Shown: positions 52,991 through 61,665 of the stretch, one piece after another
Layout of the letters: each line of letters begins with the position of its first letter
How positions within the stretch are numbered: the stretch's first letter is position 1
Source: Rhodosorus marinus
Taxonomy: Eukaryota > Rhodophyta > Stylonematophyceae > Stylonematales > Stylonemataceae
Reading direction: 5' to 3'
NCBI GenBank assembly: GCA_029953675.1
Contig: JAMWBK010000011.1
Coordinates: forward strand, 930,001-994,000
Length of the DNA: 64,000 nucleotides
The notes under the pieces: model-generated
Told to the model about the DNA's origin: nothing
Seen by the model: the letters and a program-made list of their open reading frames with translations, nothing else
Database searches by the model: none
Translations under genes and position numbers: made by a program

Positions 52991-54206
52991 TCCAGCGTGA
53001 AGATCCTCACGCGCAGAGTCCGTGGCTGAGTGTAGTCAAACTAACAGGATTATTCTCGTGGAGCAGCAGAGATTGCTTCCGATCCCACGAATAGGATGCG
53101 AAGAAATAACAGTCTTCCCTGTAGATATTAAAAAAATCAAAAGCATTGAGCAAAAAGTTTCCAGCGGGCTCGATGTGACCAGGTACACGGGGACAAGGCG
53201 ATTCCGCAAGGCGCTGTGTCTCCCCTCTCGGCCTCTTTCTCGGTTGAAATCAAGTTTTCTTTTGTGAAAATTTTGATTCCTATGCACTAGCAATCATAAC
53301 TCTGCGGCACGTTTCCGATTTCTCAGATGCTGGCCTCTTTAAAAACTACAACGGATTTTCTGCCGTAAGTAGATCCAGAAGTTCAACGCGGACGAGAGTT
53401 GATGATAGCGTAAACACGAGAGCATATAGACAATAGATTAGTTAGCCACGCAGGGAGGAGCCAGATCAAGATTCAGTTTTAATACCGAGGAAGCTCTACG
53501 CATCCTCCTGCAACCCATCCACCATTTCGGCAGTTCTTGAATGTTTCAACCATGGATGACACGCTCATCAGCCAAGTTTAGTCAGAGTACGTGATGAGAA
53601 GCTCAAATCTGTGAGGTTTCTCCGTGAAAACCGTTTCCATTTCACCAGTTCAGTACGTAGTCCTGGCGTCCGGCTGCCTCATTCCCCCAACGCTACCTGC
53701 TTGCCATCCAGGTGGAGTGGTCCCACAAAAAAAGCTTACTGAATCGGTTGTTCTCTTCCGACGCGTTACGAAGCAGCATCGTTCATGCATTGAATCCACA
53801 TCATCAAGAACGTATCCAGACTCACAGGATTGCGAGCAACGCTATCAGACCCTTTTGCCAAGTCATACCTTTTGCCTTTGCCTTTCATCTAAACAATACA
53901 AAATTACAAGAAACATTTCACCATGTAAACAACCTTTTTTTGGCCTAATCCAAATCGAATCAAGAATTGGTCTAAACACTACTAAATTTCATTTCGCGAT
54001 TCGATCTCGATTAAAACGGAGTGTTTTAGATCATCTTTTGTTTTCCCGCTGTTGTCGTGTGGCGGTTTGAGTACTTTTCTGGGATGCAGAAGAAGACGGG
54101 GCCGGGGCCGGTCTTGACTTTGACGAGAGTGTGACCGGGGCCGGTCTTGACTTTGACGAGAGTGTGACAACCGGAACGGTGGGTTAAAGGTCTATCCAGC
54201 TCTGAA
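52991..54206. other. Intergenic, sulfotransferase to SAC1
   Basis: No supported gene. ORFs at 53022-53267 and 53624-54070 lack features. A 33-base tandem repeat lies at 54106-54171, shortly before SAC1. Confidence 0.5.
54106..54171. repeat. 33-base tandem repeat, two copies
   Basis: GGCCGGTCTTGACTTTGACG then AGAGTGTGACCGG, repeated directly, with only the end of the second copy altered. It sits 36-101 bases upstream of the SAC1 ATG, probably in its promoter or leader. Confidence 0.9.
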
Positions 54207-56363
54207 ATGACTAATACTCTACAGAAATACAATGTTATTAGGACCTATGATGGGGTCTATATTGATTCTCGTGTGTGCGTAGCAGATGAGGATGGTCTGG
54301 TGAAGGATGTAGGGGGGCTTGCTCCTCCTGAGAATCGTGTAACAGACCAGTTCGAGATTTTCTGTGTCTTCGGATACATTTCTGGGTAGGGTAGCTCCTC
54401 AGTTTTTCGTGAGAGTTTCATGCTTTTGGGAAGATTCAAGCGTTTTTGGCTAAGGGCGTGCGGATGTTGTGGGTTACAAAGGCTGTTGATCCTGGTGACC
54501 GGTGTAGAGAGCTTGGGCAGCCTAAACGGCCACCAAGTCTTGAAAGTCACTGAATGGAGGACTATAAACGTCACAAGCAAAGTTGAGTACTGCGAGAACG
54601 CCGTGAGGTCCTTCTTCACGCTGGATGGGATGTACTTTTCGCCCACGACAGACCTCTCCAAGAGACGATCGCCTTCCGGCTCAACGTTTTCTGAGGTTCA
54701 AAAGATGGCTTTCTGTTGGAACCATGCGGCGTCATCTTCGCTTGTCAAGGCAGGGTAAGGAGCCTCCATCCAGTTCCCGTTTGATTCATTACTGTCTTAA
54801 ACGACTTACATTGGATCCGATTCAGGTTTAGTGAATACGTCCGTCCGATGGTCTTCGGATTCGTATCGATAACCTCAGTGAGAGATATCAAACTGGCGCT
54901 CGTGTCCAGGCGCAGGACTGACCGAGCTGGCTTCCGGTTCACGACGAGGGGTATGGATTCCGATGGTGCCGTTGCGATCGCGACAGAGACTGAAGCGTTT
55001 GTTGAACGGGCTGGGGTGGTTACATCCTTCACAACAATCCGAGGATCCATACCTCTCTTTTGGATGCAGTTTCCTCTTCAAATGTACGTTGCAAAGGCAC
55101 TGTGCCGGGAGTCTGTAACTATACTCACGAGAAAGGGGTTCCACTATGCGTTTGCTTAGGAGGAAACCGAAGACGATGATTCACACTGGAAGCAGAGAAG
55201 AGAGAGCGGCGTTTTCTACTCACTTTCAGAAGCTTTCTGAGGAATACGGCTCTCGGGTGGTGATCTTGTCGACCGTCAATGATACTGGCGCGGAGGGCAT
55301 TCTGAATCTCAAGTACTCGAGGGAGGCGAGGAGGAGCGAGAACGTCCAGCTGTTCAAGCATTTCCGCTTTTTCTCAGTGAGCGACAGGAGTCTGAACATA
55401 GAGCTACTTGGCCGCGGCTTTTTGCTGAGAACATTGCGCCTGTTTCTACGTAGGGTGAGACGGCGCCAGTAACGCAGAGGCTCGACGACCTCTACAAAGA
55501 CCTCAAGGGCGTGTTGAGCGCGCAGGGACTCACTCAGAGGACAGACCATGAGATCGTGACGAGAAAGGCACAGTCTGGTGTGCTTCGGATCAACTGCATT
55601 GACTGCTGCGATCGGTCGAACGTTGCTCAGGCGCATTTGGTCAATTCCGTAATAAGAGAGTTTGTGTTGGATGATCTGAATCCCGATGAATGTGAGGAGG
55701 ATCGGCTGGAAAGAGCTCTTCGGAATATCTGATCCGTCCTTGATTCCTAAACGAGCTGATACGAATCCCACGTTTACCTCGTAGGGAACGAATTGGAGGT
55801 CGACCTGAGGGAGTTGTGGCATGAGAACGGAAAGCAGATCTCCGAGCAGTACGCAGGGGGAGCCGCGCTACAAGGCGATCTAACGCGATATGGAATGAGA
55901 ACGTTTAGCGGGCGCTGTCAGGACCTAAAGAGCCTCGTGAACCGCGACCTCAGCAACAGGTACAAGCATGGAACGCTCCAAGATGGCCTGGACCTAATCC
56001 TCGGAGTTGTCAAGGAGCATGATCCAATTCACCCGGACAGCCGGATTCGCCCGTACTTCCCCAGGATCGTGATCATCATTTTCTTGGTCGCGTTCGTGTG
56101 CAAGAATCTCAATTTATCCAGAGGACTTTCAGTGGTAAGCGAAGAGGCTCCCAAAGTCTGCAGCCACAATTCCGTTCCGAGCCAAGAACGGTGACTCACG
56201 AACCGTCTGCAAACGACAGGCTTTCAAGCTCCTGTCCGCGATGTCTTTCGGTGGTCTTCTCCTCGTCATGTCGATGCCAGAGGCATGGACGCTGAAATCA
56301 GCATTAGGCGGTACGAAAGCAAGAGTTCATCCGAATGCATCGACTTTCCTGCCTCTGGAGTGA
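54207..56363 (+). CDS. SAC1: SAC1-type phosphoinositide phosphatase
   Basis: Seven exons: 54207-54385, 54482-54754, 54826-55083, 55160-55376, 55454-55691, 55785-56134, 56220-56363; introns 71-96 bases (phases 2, 2, 2, 0, 1, 0); 552 residues. It dephosphorylates PI4P (and PI3P) at the ER and Golgi. The SAC domain has VTGVESLG, LDGMYFSPTTDL, SRRRTDRAGFRFTTRGMDSD, TIRGSIPLFW and the catalytic CX5R loop RINCIDCCDRSN (Cys about 357; usual form RxNCxDCLDRTN), then ELWHENGKQISEQYAG and HGTLQDGLDLILG. Two C-terminal membrane helices (RIVIIIFLVAFVC, LLSAMSFGGLLLVMSMP) anchor it. The last exon is read through to the TGA at 56361. A further exon ending at 56685 is possible but would need a frame change. 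Confidence 0.9.
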
Positions 56364-56662
56364 TCCCTGCTCTTTTTTTACTGCGCCGAGCAGATGACTT
56401 TTGGGGTGGTCTAAGAAGGCCAGCTTTTGAAGTATTTTGAGACCGGAGTTGGCCGTCGCTTTATTTGTTTCTCGCCTATGGAGAGCTATACATATTGGCA
56501 CACAGGGACCATGGCGAGGCTCGTTGACTACTAAACTATGTGTACATTTGATTCCCCGTTTTCGTTCTTGCCTCGTTCGTTTTGGGAGGGTTCCACAGGC
56601 ACCGGCGTCTTCTCCTAATCTCTGGTTGCAGGTAGTCATAGCTCTGGTGGCCCTGGGGTTCG

Positions 56663-59455
56663 CTAATTCAGCTCTGGATCAGTGAGCGGTCCGCTAAACG
56701 GCAGCAGCGTACAAAAGTCAACGAGACATGCGCTGTTTCCTTTGTTGTACAAGAGGACCTCGTTCGCGATTCCGGTGGCGTCAAAGACCATTTCCTTGTA
56801 GCCCCAATCTCCATACGCAATCGGAGTGACCGGCCCGAAGGAGTTCTTGCATATCCTGTTGTCCTTGTGAAGGATCTCCATGGTTAGCGGTCCCGATCCG
56901 CGGACGTAGCAGCGCATTCTGTACCGCTCGCCTTTGCTCAGCCACACCGTCTGACTTGCGACGGTCGCTGATGGATAGAGGTACATAGCCCGTACATTTC
57001 GCAGCGGCTGGAGTCCAGAAAACTCAAGAGGGCCACTAACTGTCCATCGGAAATTCCCCTGCGGCTCAAAACTCGGGTTCTTGAGCTTCTGACCTGACCC
57101 TAGCAGTACCGCCGGAGGGTCCCACGCCGGGAGATCCGATGGTAGGTTGTAAGCCCCAGAGCCCAAGTAAGGTGGAATCCCGTCAGTTGCAGGGTAGAGG
57201 GAACAGTCATCTGCCCAGACACCACCGCTCTGAGCTGCAGGATCACCACCATCGTCTCGCTCCAGAACGATCTCGTAGTCAGCCGAAGAAAGGATCTCAA
57301 AGTCAACTTCCTGGTTCTTCCAGTCCGAGTTGTGCACATCAGAGGCATCTCCCAGATTCTCCGCATAGAGCATCGAATCCCTCCAGATCGAGAGCCGGAT
57401 GCTCCCCTTCACGTAACAGTGCAATCTGTAAATCTGGTCAGGGCTTAAAGAGACGAGCTGAACCGCCTTTGACCCCTCCTGCGTGAAGCTGAGCGCCCGC
57501 GTTCCACTGAAACTTTCAGATGCCGACGTCTCGGCTCCGTCCGAGAGCGCCCAAAGCCCGGCGTCCTCATCGAAGCTGGGGTCTTCCAAAAGTGAGTCGT
57601 ACTCAGGATCCGTCAGTGGTCCCGAGAAGGGGAACAGAGTGCAAAAGTCGACAGTGCACTCGCTATTACCGATGTTGTACAGAGATATATCCTGCGCTAT
57701 CTTCGTCGCGTCAAATATTATATCCTTGTACCCCCAATCGCCCCTTCCAATTAGCGTCACCGCCCCGAACGAGTTCTTAGATATCCTCTCTCCCTGATAA
57801 GAAACCTCCATGGTCAGTGACCCCCGTCCACGCACATAACACCTGAGCCTGTACCTCTCGTTCTGCTCCAAATACACCAACTGCGTTGCAACAGTGTTCG
57901 GGTAAACAAACATTGAGCGCTCGCCTATCAACGGGTCAACTTCAGTGAACTTGAGATCACCGCTTACAGTCCACCGCAAGTCGGATTGGTGCTCAAAGCT
58001 CGGATTCTTGGTCTCTCCTCCAGCAGCCAAAAGCTCAGCTGGCGGATCCCACGGCGAAAGATCTGCCAAGTTGTAAGCACCGGAGCCGACGTAAGGAGGG
58101 ATCCCGTCAGCTGCAGCATAGAGGGAGCACTCATCTATCCAGACCCCGTTCCTCTGGCGGCTCGGAACACCCCCATTGTCTCGCACAAAGGTCAGCTCGT
58201 ACTCGCCGGATTCTTCGATCATCACGTCGACTTCTTGATGGTTCCATTCGGAATTCGGTACCGGAAACGTATCTCCAAAGTTCTCTGCGTACAAGATCGA
58301 ATCCTTCCATAGCGTAAAGTGGATGCTCCCTGTTGAGTAGCAGTGCCACCTGTAGATATTTCCTCGGTCCAAATAGACGCGTTGAACGGCTGTTGATCCC
58401 TCCTGGGCGAGTCGAAGGCCCCGCTCTCCCGTAAATGTTCTAAATCCAAGTTTACTCGCGCCATTGGAGAACAACCACGGCTCGGTGCCTTGCTCAAAAC
58501 TAGGGTTTTGCACAAGTTGCTCATTTTCAGGATCTGTGAGCGGTCCATTGTACTCGAACATTGTGCAGAAGTCGACGATGCACTCGCTGTCCCCGTCGTT
58601 GTAGAGCAAAACGTCCATCGCGATCTTCGGGGCGACGAAGACCATATCCTTGTAGCCCCACGATCCATAGTCTATCGGCGTCACAGGCCCGTACGAGTTC
58701 CTAGACACCTTTTCTCCATTGAAGGAGACCTCCATAGTCAGCGACCCAGGCCCAGTGACATAGCAACGCATTCTATACGTATCTTCCGTGTCCAAGAAAA
58801 CGGCTTGCTTTAGGACCGTGCTTGGGTGGACAACCATGGCTCGCCTTCCTTCCAATCTGTCTTGTCCGGTCAACTGCAGAGGACCGGTGACATCCCACCG
58901 AAATTCCGAGGTCGAAAACTCAAAGCTCGGGTTTCTAATGACTCCGTTATCGCCCAAAAGCTCGGCTGGTGGATCCCACGCAGGAGTTGGCTCCGGTGGG
59001 TAGTTGACAGATACCGAGCCGACGTAGGGCGGAATGTTGGCAGCAGCGTAAAGGGAGCACTCATCTGCTCGAACCCCTGAGCTCTGGAGTCCTCGAGTAC
59101 CACCATTGTCTCTCTCGATGACAACGTCGTATTCACCCGAGGCATGGATCAGAAAGTCGAACTCTTGATTCTTCCACCGGTTGTTTGGCCCTGGAAAAGT
59201 GTTCCTGAGACTGTCACCGAAGATGGTTGAGTCATCCGATATCGAGAAGCGGATGCTCCCCCTCACATAGCAGTGCAGCCTGTACACATTGTTTTCCCTG
59301 AGGTAGACGCGTTGAACGGCCTTGGACCCTTCCCGACCGAGCCTGAGGCGATTATCTCCCGTGAAAGCCTTGGAACTGCTCTGGAATTCGGCCCCGTCCA
59401 GCAAAGACCACGCTCCGTCTTGTTCCTCGAAGCTGGGGTCCTTCAAGAGCTGCTC
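56663..59455 (-). repeat. Threefold internal repeat in the agarase-like gene, period about 925 bases
   Basis: The segment encoding GPLTDPE or its variants recurs near 56673, 57604 and 58527 (spacings 931 and 923). Each unit encodes one A module (WSLLDGAE / WLFSNGAS / WALSDGAE) and one B module (FRWDVTGPL / LRWTVSGDL / FRWTVSGPL). Confidence 0.9.
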
Positions 59456-61513
59456 TGCGTTGGGTGGAGACCTGTGCGGGTAGTCCTCGGGATTGGTTAG
59501 CGTTCCACACGGCGTACCGTCGTTTGTCCCACCGCCCAGGAGGCAGCACGCTCCGCCCTTGCATTGATCAACTTCCAAAACTACGCTGCTCAGCCAGCCG
59601 CCATCGTCAGAGTACTGCACCTTAATCTCGGGAGATGATCCCAGATCTTCCAGACGGTAGGGAATGACAAAAGTGCCAAAGTACCTGGAGTCATAGCTCC
59701 GCTTTGGGCCAGCCATTCTCTCGTCATAGTCGGCAATCGGTTCTGTGGCATCGTTTACCCACACCTTGGGCTTGGCATCGTCCTTGGGCCTTCTGGAGTG
59801 CGCGATACGGATGTATCCGACACCGTTCGAACTCTGTGGAATGCCGGTGAACTGAAATGTGTAGATCTCGTTCGAGTCAACGGGCACGGGATAGTCCCGC
59901 GCTTGGCCAGTGCTGTCCAAAATCTCGGCCATGTAGTGCCTTGACCGCTCCACCTTGCGAAGTTCACGTGCAGGTGCCGCGAAGGTAACCGCGAGAACGT
60001 GCATCGCCTCCGGCTCAATCTGAACGCTTTCTGGAACCGAGCTCAGGGTCGAGTTGCTCCACCTGACCGTTCCTGCTCGTGCGATACTCTGAGCTATGTC
60101 TTCCGCAGTCGGTTCGCCCTCCTCCAGCCAGAGCTTTCTTTCAACAACGCTCTCTACCACGCCAGATCCGAATGGAAGGTTCAGATCGACCTGGGCCGCA
60201 CCACCCTCAGTTGCCAAGTTCTGAAGGAGAATGTAGGCGCGATTCGAGTTCGCCACAGAGAGGACCTTGACATATGGATCGTCGCTGTAGGAGTAGACAA
60301 AGTCTCCTTCGACGCCTTTAAAGAGTTCTAAATAATACATGAGGTCCGTCCACTCGAGCACGTCGTCTCCTCCTCCATTCGTAAGCGACCACGGATATGG
60401 ATGCGTCAAACCGTTTCGGCTATCGGTCGGATCCAAAGTTAGAAAGTTAATAAACTTGAGGACATTGTCATGGACTCTCATTGTACTCATGAACGCCTTG
60501 AACGCGTCCGCCATTATAATAAAGTCCCTTCCTCCAGTCGGCGGACGAGATTCCAGCGTGACCTTCGAGAACCATGAGCCGTGATACGCGCCTGTCTCAG
60601 TTATCATGTACTTGATGGGCTTGCCATCGTCAGATGTCTTCGTAGTATAGGTCTCCAATAGATCGAGATTGGCGTCCTGTACGGCACCTCCCGACGAGTA
60701 GATATGCTGCGAGATGAAGTCGACACAGCCTGCACTGCGGGCAGAGTCGATAAAGTTCTTCATACGTGTTTGCCATCGACTAAAATTGGCAAGATGTGGT
60801 CTCGCGCTGTTTGCTCCCGGCCCTCCGGCGAGCATGTCAGGATTCGCCGCCTTGATATCCCTACACATTTGGCCGCAAATGTTTCCGATCCTGGTGACGA
60901 CGGAGGACTCGGACTCCCCTGGATACCGTCTGAGCATCTTGTACTCTCCCATTGGCTCATTGAAACACTCCGAGTATCGTGGCTTTGGAAATCCTTCCTG
61001 AGCGTTGAAGAATCTGCTGAAGTACTCCCCAGAGAACGCAGCGGCATCGGAGATAAGTTGATCGCTGTGCTGGAACTCGAGTAACTTTTCTGCCGTGTCG
61101 GTAGCGACTCGCTCTCCGCTCATCAATCTCTTCCTGAGCGGGTCGCAGCCCTCGCAATTAATCTGGTTAAGTCTTTGTGCTCCTTCCTCCTCGAGTCCAT
61201 CCACGCCGTCCGGGAAGCCCTGTGATCCTGAGAAAGGACCCTCATTCGATGACCTTGTAAACATAACGTCCAGGTCCACCGCGAGGTACTCCATCATAGC
61301 CTGAGCATTCTTCGGCGATGCGAGGTTTCCATGAGCGTTGACGAATCGGTGCCGATCGAACACTTGCTCTCCGTTGGTTATCAAAGTCGTTTGGAAATCA
61401 ACAGTTACAACCGCACCCTTGACACTCAGCACCAGCACCAATAACGCCAGCACCACCTTGCTCGAAGCCATCGACTTCATCCTCGGAATTAGGGGACAAC
61501 CTGTCTTCATCAT
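56663..61513 (-). CDS. Secreted GH86-like beta-agarase/porphyranase with threefold carbohydrate-binding repeat
   Basis: 1,616 residues from the ATG at 61513, intronless. A signal anchor (SSKVVLALLVLVLSVKGA) precedes a glycoside hydrolase barrel to about residue 465, with ECFNEP (acid/base Glu about 186) and MITETGAYHG (nucleophile Glu about 306), the clan GH-A pattern, and VNAHGN and LMYYLELFKGVEGDF that recall GH86 agarases. Two beta-rich domains follow to about 650, then a Cys-rich linker. The rest is three copies of a unit of about 308 residues, each made of two jelly-roll modules opening with (N/D)PSFE. These resemble CBM4/9-type binding modules. Expected role: cleavage of agar- or porphyran-like galactan in the wall. 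Family assignment from motifs, fairly sure; GH86 versus a relative is less so. Confidence 0.75.
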   Translation of the reverse strand: MMKTGCPLIPRMKSMASSKVVLALLVLVLSVKGAVVTVDFQTTLITNGEQVFDRHRFVNAHGNLASPKNAQAMMEYLAVDLDVMFTRSSNEGPFSGSQGFPDGVDGLEEEGAQRLNQINCEGCDPLRKRLMSGERVATDTAEKLLEFQHSDQLISDAAAFSGEYFSRFFNAQEGFPKPRYSECFNEPMGEYKMLRRYPGESESSVVTRIGNICGQMCRDIKAANPDMLAGGPGANSARPHLANFSRWQTRMKNFIDSARSAGCVDFISQHIYSSGGAVQDANLDLLETYTTKTSDDGKPIKYMITETGAYHGSWFSKVTLESRPPTGGRDFIIMADAFKAFMSTMRVHDNVLKFINFLTLDPTDSRNGLTHPYPWSLTNGGGDDVLEWTDLMYYLELFKGVEGDFVYSYSDDPYVKVLSVANSNRAYILLQNLATEGGAAQVDLNLPFGSGVVESVVERKLWLEEGEPTAEDIAQSIARAGTVRWSNSTLSSVPESVQIEPEAMHVLAVTFAAPARELRKVERSRHYMAEILDSTGQARDYPVPVDSNEIYTFQFTGIPQSSNGVGYIRIAHSRRPKDDAKPKVWVNDATEPIADYDERMAGPKRSYDSRYFGTFVIPYRLEDLGSSPEIKVQYSDDGGWLSSVVLEVDQCKGGACCLLGGGTNDGTPCGTLTNPEDYPHRSPPNAEQLLKDPSFEEQDGAWSLLDGAEFQSSSKAFTGDNRLRLGREGSKAVQRVYLRENNVYRLHCYVRGSIRFSISDDSTIFGDSLRNTFPGPNNRWKNQEFDFLIHASGEYDVVIERDNGGTRGLQSSGVRADECSLYAAANIPPYVGSVSVNYPPEPTPAWDPPAELLGDNGVIRNPSFEFSTSEFRWDVTGPLQLTGQDRLEGRRAMVVHPSTVLKQAVFLDTEDTYRMRCYVTGPGSLTMEVSFNGEKVSRNSYGPVTPIDYGSWGYKDMVFVAPKIAMDVLLYNDGDSECIVDFCTMFEYNGPLTDPENEQLVQNPSFEQGTEPWLFSNGASKLGFRTFTGERGLRLAQEGSTAVQRVYLDRGNIYRWHCYSTGSIHFTLWKDSILYAENFGDTFPVPNSEWNHQEVDVMIEESGEYELTFVRDNGGVPSRQRNGVWIDECSLYAAADGIPPYVGSGAYNLADLSPWDPPAELLAAGGETKNPSFEHQSDLRWTVSGDLKFTEVDPLIGERSMFVYPNTVATQLVYLEQNERYRLRCYVRGRGSLTMEVSYQGERISKNSFGAVTLIGRGDWGYKDIIFDATKIAQDISLYNIGNSECTVDFCTLFPFSGPLTDPEYDSLLEDPSFDEDAGLWALSDGAETSASESFSGTRALSFTQEGSKAVQLVSLSPDQIYRLHCYVKGSIRLSIWRDSMLYAENLGDASDVHNSDWKNQEVDFEILSSADYEIVLERDDGGDPAAQSGGVWADDCSLYPATDGIPPYLGSGAYNLPSDLPAWDPPAVLLGSGQKLKNPSFEPQGNFRWTVSGPLEFSGLQPLRNVRAMYLYPSATVASQTVWLSKGERYRMRCYVRGSGPLTMEILHKDNRICKNSFGPVTPIAYGDWGYKEMVFDATGIANEVLLYNKGNSACLVDFCTLLPFSGPLTDPELN

Positions 61514-61657
61514 TATTGTAGAATCCAATTTTTCACCTCCTCAAAGTGCTTGTCATTTTCCAATCCGGAATGCGATCTTCAAGCTAAGCGACCTTCATTC
61601 TCCTTCTGCTTCTCTACGTTCCGCTCTTCTAAGGCTGATCTTGCGCAACTCCCCTAG
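61514..61657. other. Leader of the agarase-like gene
   Basis: Short region between TATA element and ATG. A TTG-initiated extension of the frame to 61528 exists but is not needed. Confidence 0.5.
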
Positions 61658-61665
61658 CTTTATAA
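61658..61665 (-). promoter_or_regulatory. TATA box of the agarase-like gene
   Basis: TTATAAAG on the minus strand, 145 bases upstream of the ATG at 61513. Beyond it, at 61730-61770, lies a G-only/GGGGAGGGG-like tract on the plus strand. Confidence 0.6.

Noticed and set aside
56633-56685. Hydrophobic frame VVIALVALGFANSALDQ as a last SAC1 exon
   Set aside because: No splice from the previous exon keeps the frame. SAC1 already has its two membrane helices, and reading through to 56363 gives a short tail as in the family. It also overlaps the 3' end of the agarase-like gene.
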